Shown: one piece after another, positions 13,796 to 19,640 of the stretch
How the letters are laid out: every line of letters begins with the position of its first letter
Numbering within the stretch: position 1 is the stretch's first letter
Source: Lachnospiraceae bacterium
GTDB taxonomy: Bacteria > Bacillota > Clostridia > Lachnospirales > Lachnospiraceae
Assembly: GCA_900770345.1 (NCBI GenBank)
Contig: CAAGKF010000190.1
Location: 1 to 19,640 of the forward strand
Length of the DNA: 19,640 nucleotides
Reading direction: 5' to 3'
The notes under the pieces: generated by a model
Told to the model about the DNA's origin: nothing
Database searches by the model: none
The model's input: the letters and a program-made list of their open reading frames with translations, nothing else
Position numbers and translations under genes: made by a program

Positions 13796-15834
13796 TCAAT
13801 GAACTATATGACCTTTCGAAAGCGCTTGACAGTGCAAAGGTTCCGACGCAAAGTTGGCATAGGAAATATAAGCTGATTCCGAATATTCGAGACAATGCGC
13901 CATGCGTTCGTATTACCGTTTCTGACGGAAAAGTTGTAGGCATCTCAAAGCTTGATGCGAAGTTCGACCGGATTCTGCGAAAATATGGATCGAACCAGGG
14001 AAGCTATCCATGTATGAACCTTGCACCTCTGTATCGGATCACCGATGAAGCTCACATAAAAGAATTGACGGACATCATCTGCCACCCTGAACACATAGAT
14101 AATGATTGCATTTGCAAAATTAAATCGTGGTGCATAGAAAATAACTGGAACCAGAAATTCCAGGGAAAATACAAAATATCAATGGTGAACACACCGGCGG
14201 ATCTGAAATCTGCTGCCGAACAATACAAACCGCTTCGGATTCTGCTTGATGAAACACAATACTTTACAAGCATTTCTGCCTTACATGAGGAACTCGCGAG
14301 AATGGCATGGGAAATGTTGGAGCGAGGCAAAGAGACCTTATTGGCGCTAACCATTCTTTTTTACCAGGGGAAAAATAACAAAGCCGCATCTGATGATTAT
14401 GGTTCACTTTCGGTTGCTTTTGATTCAGCGAAACTGATAGACGGCGGAATCCCAGCGGTGAGTGAAAGATTTGTTCATGAACTCAACCAATGCCTGCTTA
14501 AACACGATGCCGATCAAGCTGCTGAATGTGATACGGATACAGTGGATGCATTTGGAATCCCCTTTCAGGCCATTGAGGAGCCGATGCCCAATGTCAAATT
14601 GGCGGGAGGATTTGATGTCACCATTCGGACCATGTTCAAAGAACAGCGCTGCCAGACCAGATATGGAAAAATTGAAAATGCAGGTTATCCGATTTCCCCT
14701 CAGATGCGCATGAACCTTCAGGCGGCTCTGGAATGGGCGGGCAGCTCGGAACAGGAGAACAAAACATGGATCACTACAGACAAAAATGAGATTCTGTTTG
14801 TTTATCCGTCATCTCAACCGAGCCTTCCGATTTCCTACACCGCCATATTCAAACGCAGTAGTAACAATGAAGTAGCGTTCACCGATCAGGCCAGGAAATT
14901 TATTCAAGAACTTCAACAAGCAAAAGAAGTCGGCACAGATACCCACGCAAAACGAATACGAATATTTGTCCTTCGGAAAATTGATAAAGCCCGTACAAAA
15001 GTTGTCTACACCCGGCAAACCGACCCCTATGAACTGGAAAAATGCAGTGAGGAATGGACGCGCGGCTGTGCCAATTTGCCTCTGTTTCCCTTCGGATCCC
15101 CAAAGTCACTGTATCCGTTGGATGTTGCAGATATTCTTAACAGTTTTTGGAAACAAAGCGGTGAAATTGCGACAGACAAGTTCAAGCCGTTTTCTAAGTA
15201 TCACGGAATCGAAATCCTGTTGGATCCCGTAATGTCGGTTACAGCGGACTTTCACCGGCTGTCTGAAAGTGCAGTGAATATCGGCGCATTTTTAGGAGCC
15301 TTATGCGCAAAAAGAGATTTTAACCTCCCGATATGGGAAAAATCGCAAGATATGTTGGCATTGATGGGGCTTTTCCTCTGCCGTGAACATATCGGAAAGG
15401 ATTGCTATATGGATAATTTGCCGTACCTCTACGGTCAACTGCTCAAGGCATCCGACGAACTGCACGCCCTGTATTGCAGAGTGGTACGAGGTGGAGATGT
15501 TCCGCCACAGTTCGTAGGCAGCTCTTTGTTTCTAAACGCAGTGGAGATGCCTGTTCGCACCATGAATGTGCTTTCTCAAAGAATTATGCCGTATTATTCA
15601 TGGGCGAAAAGCTATCGCCTCAAGAATATCCAAGAACCCGGAAAAGAAAGCTGGCGCGCCGGATGGCTGTATCGAATATTCGAGAAAACAACGGTCAAGC
15701 TGCAAGAGAGCTGGACGGCGCAGACACGGTTCAATGATGAAGAGAAGGCTCAACTTTTTATCGGTTATCTAGCCACGTTCCCCAAGAAAGAACAGAACGA
15801 AATGAACTTTGAGGAGGAAGCAACACATGAGTAA
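13792..15834 (+). CDS. cas8c: Cas8c (Csd1), large subunit of type I-C Cascade
   Basis: This 680-aa Csd1-family protein recognises the PAM and helps open the target DNA. It starts with GTG at 13792 inside the cas5c stop (GTGA), after an AGAGAGGTGA ribosome site. Family features include the N-terminal MINELYDLSKAL, the segments FDRILRKYGSNQGSYPCMNL and LALTILFYQGK, and the helical C-terminal part from about residue 540 that corresponds to Cas11. The length is at the upper end for Csd1. The gene overlaps cas7c by 8 nt and contains the internal start of cas11c. Confidence 0.93.
   Translation: MINELYDLSKALDSAKVPTQSWHRKYKLIPNIRDNAPCVRITVSDGKVVGISKLDAKFDRILRKYGSNQGSYPCMNLAPLYRITDEAHIKELTDIICHPEHIDNDCICKIKSWCIENNWNQKFQGKYKISMVNTPADLKSAAEQYKPLRILLDETQYFTSISALHEELARMAWEMLERGKETLLALTILFYQGKNNKAASDDYGSLSVAFDSAKLIDGGIPAVSERFVHELNQCLLKHDADQAAECDTDTVDAFGIPFQAIEEPMPNVKLAGGFDVTIRTMFKEQRCQTRYGKIENAGYPISPQMRMNLQAALEWAGSSEQENKTWITTDKNEILFVYPSSQPSLPISYTAIFKRSSNNEVAFTDQARKFIQELQQAKEVGTDTHAKRIRIFVLRKIDKARTKVVYTRQTDPYELEKCSEEWTRGCANLPLFPFGSPKSLYPLDVADILNSFWKQSGEIATDKFKPFSKYHGIEILLDPVMSVTADFHRLSESAVNIGAFLGALCAKRDFNLPIWEKSQDMLALMGLFLCREHIGKDCYMDNLPYLYGQLLKASDELHALYCRVVRGGDVPPQFVGSSLFLNAVEMPVRTMNVLSQRIMPYYSWAKSYRLKNIQEPGKESWRAGWLYRIFEKTTVKLQESWTAQTRFNDEEKAQLFIGYLATFPKKEQNEMNFEEEATHE
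15409..15834 (+). CDS. cas11c: Cas11c, small subunit translated from an internal start in cas8c
   Basis: Type I-C systems are known to make a separate Cas11 protein from an internal start within cas8c. Here an in-frame ATG (codon 540 of cas8c) is preceded by GGAAAGGA with a 7-nt spacing, a good ribosome site. It gives a 141-aa mostly helical protein, MDNLPYLYGQLLKASDEL and onward. The YLYGQLL segment matches the start of the small-subunit-like region. The call is inference from position, ribosome site and family knowledge. Confidence 0.65.
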   Translation: MDNLPYLYGQLLKASDELHALYCRVVRGGDVPPQFVGSSLFLNAVEMPVRTMNVLSQRIMPYYSWAKSYRLKNIQEPGKESWRAGWLYRIFEKTTVKLQESWTAQTRFNDEEKAQLFIGYLATFPKKEQNEMNFEEEATHE

Positions 15835-16696
15835 CGAGATGAAACGCGCAACCGGACTATTGGTCATTGAAGTCGTCAATTCAAACCCCAATGGTGATCC
15901 CGACCGTGAGAGTGACCCCAGACAGCGTCCAAATGGCTGCGGGGAAATATCTCCGGTTTCCTTCAAGCGCAAACTCCGCGATCTACTGGACGATCATGAT
16001 GCGCCGTTTTTCAAGGCACTCCCCGAAAAGTTTAGCGGGAACGAGGAAAAATACGCAATTCTGGAGCATCGCGGTCGGGATAGAAAACAGATTCAGGCTG
16101 AGTTGGGAAAGGATCCATCAAAATTTATGGACAGTGAGTTTGTACGTAAATACTGGGATGCCCGTGTTTTCGGCAACACTTTCCTTGAAGATGGAGGAGA
16201 TAAGGGCTTTATTAAATCCGGTGTCGCCCAATTCGGGATGGGTGTGTCGATTGCGCCGATTGAGATTATCCGGCAAACCAACACGAATAAAGCCGGCGTT
16301 CAGGAGGGAAAAAATGCCGGTATGGCACCGCTGGCCTATCGTATTGTTGAGCATGGTGTATACTGCATGCCATTCTTTATCAATCCGAATTTCGCCCCAA
16401 AGAGCGGCTGTACTGCCGAAGACATCGAGCTTTTGAAGCTGCTGATTCCCCATGCGTATGAGCAGAACCGCTCCGCAATCCGGCCGGATGTCCGCATCCG
16501 TCATGCATGGTATATTGAGCATAAAAGCATTCTGGGGAGCTGTCCCGAATATCTGCTGTTTGAGGCATTGGCGCCCGAGAAGCGAGGAAATAAAACCGAT
16601 CCATCCACGTCCTGGAGCGATTACGAGGACAAGACTGCCTTGCCAAAAGATCTTCTGGATCGCGTAGCGAGCTGTGTGGACCTGGTAAATCTGTAA
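15827..16696 (+). CDS. cas7c: Cas7c (Csd2), backbone subunit of type I-C Cascade
   Basis: Several copies of this RAMP protein line the crRNA spacer. The 289-aa protein shows the family signature near the N-terminus (VIEVVNSNPNGDPD, then RQRPNGCGEISPVSFKRKLRD) and conserved GVAQFGMGVS and IRPDVRIRH-like segments. Start ATG 15827 (MSNEMKR) is chosen over an in-frame upstream codon because GAGGAGG lies just before it. It overlaps cas8c by 8 nt and cas3 by 1 nt (TAATG). Confidence 0.95.
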   Translation: MSNEMKRATGLLVIEVVNSNPNGDPDRESDPRQRPNGCGEISPVSFKRKLRDLLDDHDAPFFKALPEKFSGNEEKYAILEHRGRDRKQIQAELGKDPSKFMDSEFVRKYWDARVFGNTFLEDGGDKGFIKSGVAQFGMGVSIAPIEIIRQTNTNKAGVQEGKNAGMAPLAYRIVEHGVYCMPFFINPNFAPKSGCTAEDIELLKLLIPHAYEQNRSAIRPDVRIRHAWYIEHKSILGSCPEYLLFEALAPEKRGNKTDPSTSWSDYEDKTALPKDLLDRVASCVDLVNL

Positions 16697-18870
16697 TGGA
16701 AGAGTTTCTTGCGCACAGCGCCCAAAATGACTGTCCCGTACAGACATATGTGGCTCACGTTCGTGGAGTTTGCGAAAGGGCTGCCCAATATGCAGCAGAA
16801 GCGGAATGCTATGCGGTAAAAACGGATGGAGCACTATCTGCAATCGTGCAAAAAAGTGCTCGCCTGCATGATTTGGGCAAACTGGATGATAAGAATCAGA
16901 TAGTCCTGCATGATCCGGACAACAGGCAGCAACACCTGCCGATTAATCATGTAGATGCCGGAAGTGCTGCTTTGAAAAAAGAAAATTGCTTATTCGCTGC
17001 GCTTACGGTTTACTCTCATCACAGAGGGCTGCCGGATTTGGAATCCGAATTGCAAAGGGAAGAAGCTATTTTTCGTGATGAGCATCCGGAAGTGTGCAGG
17101 CATACCGACGCCACATTAGCTGATTTGCTTCAACGTCATCATAGGTTCTTTCCTTTGCAGTCCGGTGAATTTGAACAGCCATACGGCGGTTCTCAAAACG
17201 TATTCTTCCGCATGGCGCTTTCCTGCCTTGCCGATGCTGACCATACCGATACCGCACTGGCATATAAGCAGGCTCCGAGCCAGGAACACCTTCCGCAGCT
17301 TCGGGCTATGGAGCGGCTCTCCGCGTTGGACCGGTATGTAACCAAGTTAGTTAGCAGCGATGAGCGCAGCCTCTTACGCAATGAAATGTACAGCACCTGT
17401 CGTAATGCCGAAATCAACGGTGGTTTTTCAACATGCGATAGCCCTGTTGGTTCCGGCAAGACATCTGCGGTAATGGCACATCTTTTGCAGCAGGCTACCA
17501 AACGAAATGCCCGCCGCATTTTTGTCATTCTTCCGTATACCAGCATCATTCAGCAATCGGTGGATATCTATCGAAAAGCGCTGGTATTGCTGGGCGAGAA
17601 TCCGGAGGAAGTCGTTGCAGAACTGCATTCCCGTGCCGATTTTCAGGACTGCAATACTCGTTACCTGACGTCCCTTTGGCGCGCACCAATCATTGTTACA
17701 ACCGCGGTCGCTTTCTTCGAAACCTTGTCATCCAATCGTCCATCAGCATTACGAAGGTTACACGAACTGCCGGGAAGCATGATTTTCGTAGATGAGGCCC
17801 ATAATGCTCTGCCAATGAAGCTGCTCCCCCTTGCGTGGAACTGGATGAATGTTTTGGCAGAGGAGTGGAACTGCTATTGGGTACTGGCTTCCGGATCCCT
17901 CGTCCGATATTGGAAGCTCGACAGTTTTTCTGAAATTGAGATGGCGCATCCAATAGTCGCAGAGTTGGTTAACCAAGATTTGCGGAAAAAGCTGATGACA
18001 TATGAGCACGATCGGATTTCATTTCGATGGAATGAAAAATCTGTAAGCCGCAATACCCTAATTAAATGGGTGCAAAAATCTCCCGGACCGCGTCTTTTGA
18101 TCCTGAATACGGTACAAAGCGCTGCGGTCATTGCTTCGGACCTGCGTGATTCATTTGGACGATCTTGCGTCGAACATCTGTCAACGGCGTTAACGCCAGA
18201 GGATCGAAACAGAACTATATGCCGAATTAAGCAACGGCTGAATGACAATTCTGATACTGATTGGACACTTGTTGCAACATCCTGTGTGGAAGCCGGTGTA
18301 GACTTTTCATTCCGAACTGGCTTTCGGGAAATCTCCTCCTTGCTTTCTTTACTGCAGGCAGCGGGCAGAGTCAACCGGCACGGCGAAAACACAGATGCAG
18401 AGATGTGGAGCTTTTCTCTGAAGGATGATTCCATGCTGAAGCAAAATAAGAACATAGAGGGTTCCGCTGCAATTTTAAGTAGTTACTTCGAGAAGAATGT
18501 ACAAATCACTCCGGAACTCAGCACTCGTTCTATGAATGATGAGATTATCCGTGATGACAGCTGCATAAAAACGATCAAAAACCTTGTGGAGCAAGAGAAA
18601 GCGATGCAGTTCCAGACAATCGATCGGGAATTTAAAGTGATTGATTCTGACACAGTTTCTGTGGTGATTGATGCGCAGCTTGCAGACAAAATTTCGTGTG
18701 GAAAGGGTGACTGGAGTGTGTTGCAGAAAAAATCTGTTTCCGTTCGGCGCTACAAGGTTAAACCGTGGAAATTGAAGGAAATTGCAAGTGGGGTTTATCA
18801 TTGGACTTTGCCATACGATGATTTTTTGGGCTATATGAGCGGCGTATTAAGCATGGGATGGGTGGATTGA
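16696..18870 (+). CDS. cas3: Cas3, HD nuclease-helicase of type I-C system, 3' end fused to a CRISPR repeat
   Basis: Cas3 is recruited by Cascade to unwind and degrade target DNA. The 724-aa protein has an N-terminal HD nuclease domain with H21, H58-D59 (RLHDLGK), H85, H108-H109 and D181. The superfamily 2 helicase part has Walker A SPVGSGKT (249-256), DEAH (366-369), the SAT-like motif ASGS (398-401), motif V (VEAGVDFSF) and motif VI QAAGRVNRHG (554-563). The gene starts in the cas7c stop codon. The last residues (SMGWVD) and the stop codon are encoded by a degenerate CRISPR repeat, so the native C-terminus was probably lost or replaced. All visible catalytic motifs are intact. Its position as last gene is unusual: I-C loci usually start with cas3. 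Confidence 0.93.
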   Translation: MEEFLAHSAQNDCPVQTYVAHVRGVCERAAQYAAEAECYAVKTDGALSAIVQKSARLHDLGKLDDKNQIVLHDPDNRQQHLPINHVDAGSAALKKENCLFAALTVYSHHRGLPDLESELQREEAIFRDEHPEVCRHTDATLADLLQRHHRFFPLQSGEFEQPYGGSQNVFFRMALSCLADADHTDTALAYKQAPSQEHLPQLRAMERLSALDRYVTKLVSSDERSLLRNEMYSTCRNAEINGGFSTCDSPVGSGKTSAVMAHLLQQATKRNARRIFVILPYTSIIQQSVDIYRKALVLLGENPEEVVAELHSRADFQDCNTRYLTSLWRAPIIVTTAVAFFETLSSNRPSALRRLHELPGSMIFVDEAHNALPMKLLPLAWNWMNVLAEEWNCYWVLASGSLVRYWKLDSFSEIEMAHPIVAELVNQDLRKKLMTYEHDRISFRWNEKSVSRNTLIKWVQKSPGPRLLILNTVQSAAVIASDLRDSFGRSCVEHLSTALTPEDRNRTICRIKQRLNDNSDTDWTLVATSCVEAGVDFSFRTGFREISSLLSLLQAAGRVNRHGENTDAEMWSFSLKDDSMLKQNKNIEGSAAILSSYFEKNVQITPELSTRSMNDEIIRDDSCIKTIKNLVEQEKAMQFQTIDREFKVIDSDTVSVVIDAQLADKISCGKGDWSVLQKKSVSVRRYKVKPWKLKEIASGVYHWTLPYDDFLGYMSGVLSMGWVD

Positions 18871-18938
18871 AATAGCTCCGAAGATAGCGTCGTAGTACTC
18901 CTTCACGTCCCACCTCGCATGGGGCGGGTGGATTGAAT
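18842..18938 (+). CRISPR. Minimal CRISPR: two degenerate repeats and one 33-nt spacer
   Basis: The sequence GGGTGGATTGAA, typical of the 3' half of type I-C repeats, occurs at 18860-18871 and 18925-18936. The downstream repeat (18907-18938, 32 nt) is full length: GTCCCACCTC at its start, GGATTGAAT at its end. The upstream repeat matches it from GCATGGG (18851) to the end at 18873, with two differences, but its first 9-10 nt are cas3 sequence. The spacer between them is 18874-18906, 33 nt, a normal I-C length. A third repeat was not found. Confidence 0.85.
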
Positions 18939-18947
18939 GGCAACAAG

Positions 18948-18983
18948 CAGGTACCTGTCATTTCGGCAGGTACTTGTCTTTTT
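18948..18983 (+). terminator. Rho-independent terminator after CRISPR remnant
   Basis: CAGGTACCTG (18948-18957) pairs with CAGGTACTTG (18967-18976), ten pairs including one G-U, with a 9-nt loop. TCTTTTT follows. It would end the cas/CRISPR transcript just after the last repeat. Confidence 0.85.
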
Positions 18984-19073
18984 ACCCCTTCCAAATTCAC
19001 ACGGTTCGGCGCAGGTTTTTCAGATGCAACAAAGCTGCCTCCGGAGGCGGAGAGCAATATTCCCAGTGGAAAG

Positions 19074-19322
19074 ATGTATCATATTGCCTGTAAGATCTGG
19101 TTTACACCCACCGGCAGTCTCCGGCCATTGAGTTTTAAGTTTGCGGGGGATGACGGGGAACTGCTGTATGTAAGCGATATGGCAATTCTGTATTCAGAAG
19201 ATAAGAATTATTCCGGTATTGCAAGCAAGGAATATGGCTGCGAAGCGATTATCGGTGGTCTGTTCCGAGAATTCAAATTGATTTTCTACTGTGAAGCATG
19301 TAAGTGGGTGATGCTGATCTAG
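19074..19322 (+). CDS. Small hypothetical protein, 82 aa
   Basis: I do not recognise the family with certainty. The reading frame is open from 18933, but the first part overlaps the CRISPR repeat and the terminator, so the ATG at 19074 is the likely start. No strong ribosome site is seen close to it (GTGGAAAG only). The product begins MYHIACKIWFTPTGSLRPL. It contains FKFAGDDGELLYVSD, CEAIIGG and a final FREFKLIFYCEACKWVMLI, so it looks like a small mixed alpha/beta domain with three or four Cys. It lies directly upstream of the DUF5131 gene on the same strand and may be functionally tied to it. Confidence 0.65.
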   Translation: MYHIACKIWFTPTGSLRPLSFKFAGDDGELLYVSDMAILYSEDKNYSGIASKEYGCEAIIGGLFREFKLIFYCEACKWVMLI

Positions 19323-19325
19323 CAG

Positions 19326-19348
19326 GGAACGGATTGTAAGTTCGTTCC
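19326..19348. other. Short inverted repeat between the small ORF and the DUF5131 gene
   Basis: GGAACG (19326-19331) and CGTTCC (19343-19348) enclose 11 nt. No T run follows. It could be an operator or weak hairpin; it does not match the GAAC-N4-GTTC spacing of a Gram-positive LexA box. Confidence 0.35.
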
Positions 19349-19411
19349 TCCTGTGATAGTATCAGATTAGATTCTGTTGGGCTGGAAAATAGAAAGAGAG
19401 AAGGTGGGAGG

Positions 19412-19640
19412 ATGGCAATCTGGAATCCATGGCACGGCTGTCGGAAAATCAGTCCAGGGTGTTTAAACTGTTATGTGTACCGCAGGGATGCAGAGTTTGG
19501 GAAAGACAGCAGCATTGTGGAGAAGACAGCCAGTTTCGATCTTCCGATAAAGAGGAACCGGAAAAGGGAATATAAGCTTCAGCCAGAGGAAGAGCCGGTC
19601 TACACCTGCATGACATCGGATTTTTTTCTGGAGCAGGCGG
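19412..19640 (+). CDS. DUF5131 family protein (phage Gp37/Gp68-like), partial, 5' end only
   Basis: The window ends inside this gene; 76 residues are visible. The N-terminus MAIWNPWHGCRKISPGCLNC has the family pattern WNP..GC.K.S.GC..CY with Cys at 10, 17 and 20. Such spacing could bind a metal or Fe-S cluster, and the biochemical role of the family is not settled as far as I know. Segment YTCMTSDFFLEQA also fits the family. ATG 19412 follows AAGGTGGGAGG. The neighbouring 82-aa gene upstream may form a unit with it. Confidence 0.85.
   Translation, partial: MAIWNPWHGCRKISPGCLNCYVYRRDAEFGKDSSIVEKTASFDLPIKRNRKREYKLQPEEEPVYTCMTSDFFLEQA

Noticed and set aside
805..18870. CRISPR-associated transposon
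   Set aside because: No Tn7-like genes (tnsB, tnsC, tniQ) and cas3 is present with intact motifs. IstA/IstB belong to a separate IS and are disrupted.
18933..19073. Extended start (TTG at 18933) for the 82-aa gene
   Set aside because: It would begin inside the CRISPR repeat and run through the terminator stem; the ATG at 19074 is more plausible despite its weak ribosome site.
19326..19348. LexA box before the DUF5131 gene
   Set aside because: GAAC and GTTC are present but 9 nt apart rather than the 4 nt of the Gram-positive LexA operator.

Overview
The window looks like chromosomal accessory DNA of a Gram-positive anaerobe, most likely a gut clostridium (Bacillota, Lachnospiraceae/Oscillospiraceae type). 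This is inferred from strong GGAGG-type ribosome sites, an IS21-family element, recombinase-in-trio (RIT) elements, a type I-C CRISPR-Cas operon and a DUF5131 gene. No rRNA or tRNA was seen, so the taxon is inference only.

Positions 1-800 hold a terminator-like hairpin and one unrecognised 215-aa gene. Positions about 805-11170 are a three-level nested mobile element. The outer shell is an IS21-family insertion sequence (istA, istB, a small third ORF and multi-repeat ends). Its istA is split by a first RIT element (2930-10295), flanked by an identical 6-bp sequence. The ritB gene of that element is in turn split, exactly in the codon of a catalytic arginine, by a second RIT element (4326-7791). 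The inner RIT has three intact overlapping recombinase genes. The outer RIT is dead twice over: its ritB is interrupted and its ritA has a one-base expansion of an A run. Removing each insertion restores a perfect reading frame (istA 518 aa, ritB about 324 aa), which fixes the boundaries to the base.

The two RITs have unrelated end sequences but the same end architecture: a palindrome only on the ritC side, then terminal repeats built of motifs 17 bp apart, then a distal inverted motif. Joining the ends of either element in silico gives a classical tyrosine-recombinase core site, with two inverted arms around 6 bp.

Positions 11177-12450 carry a promoter, an autoinhibited (class II) Fic protein and a terminator. 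Positions 12450-13126 are non-coding but rich in strong hairpins. Positions 13127-18870 are a tightly overlapped type I-C interference operon in the order cas5c-cas8c(-cas11c internal)-cas7c-cas3. No cas4, cas1 or cas2 is visible. The cas3 stop codon lies inside a degenerate CRISPR repeat, which is followed by one 33-nt spacer, a second repeat and a terminator. The set therefore looks like an interference module with a collapsed array and no adaptation genes. The window ends with a small unrecognised gene (82 aa) and the start of a DUF5131 (phage Gp37/Gp68-like) Cys-motif protein.
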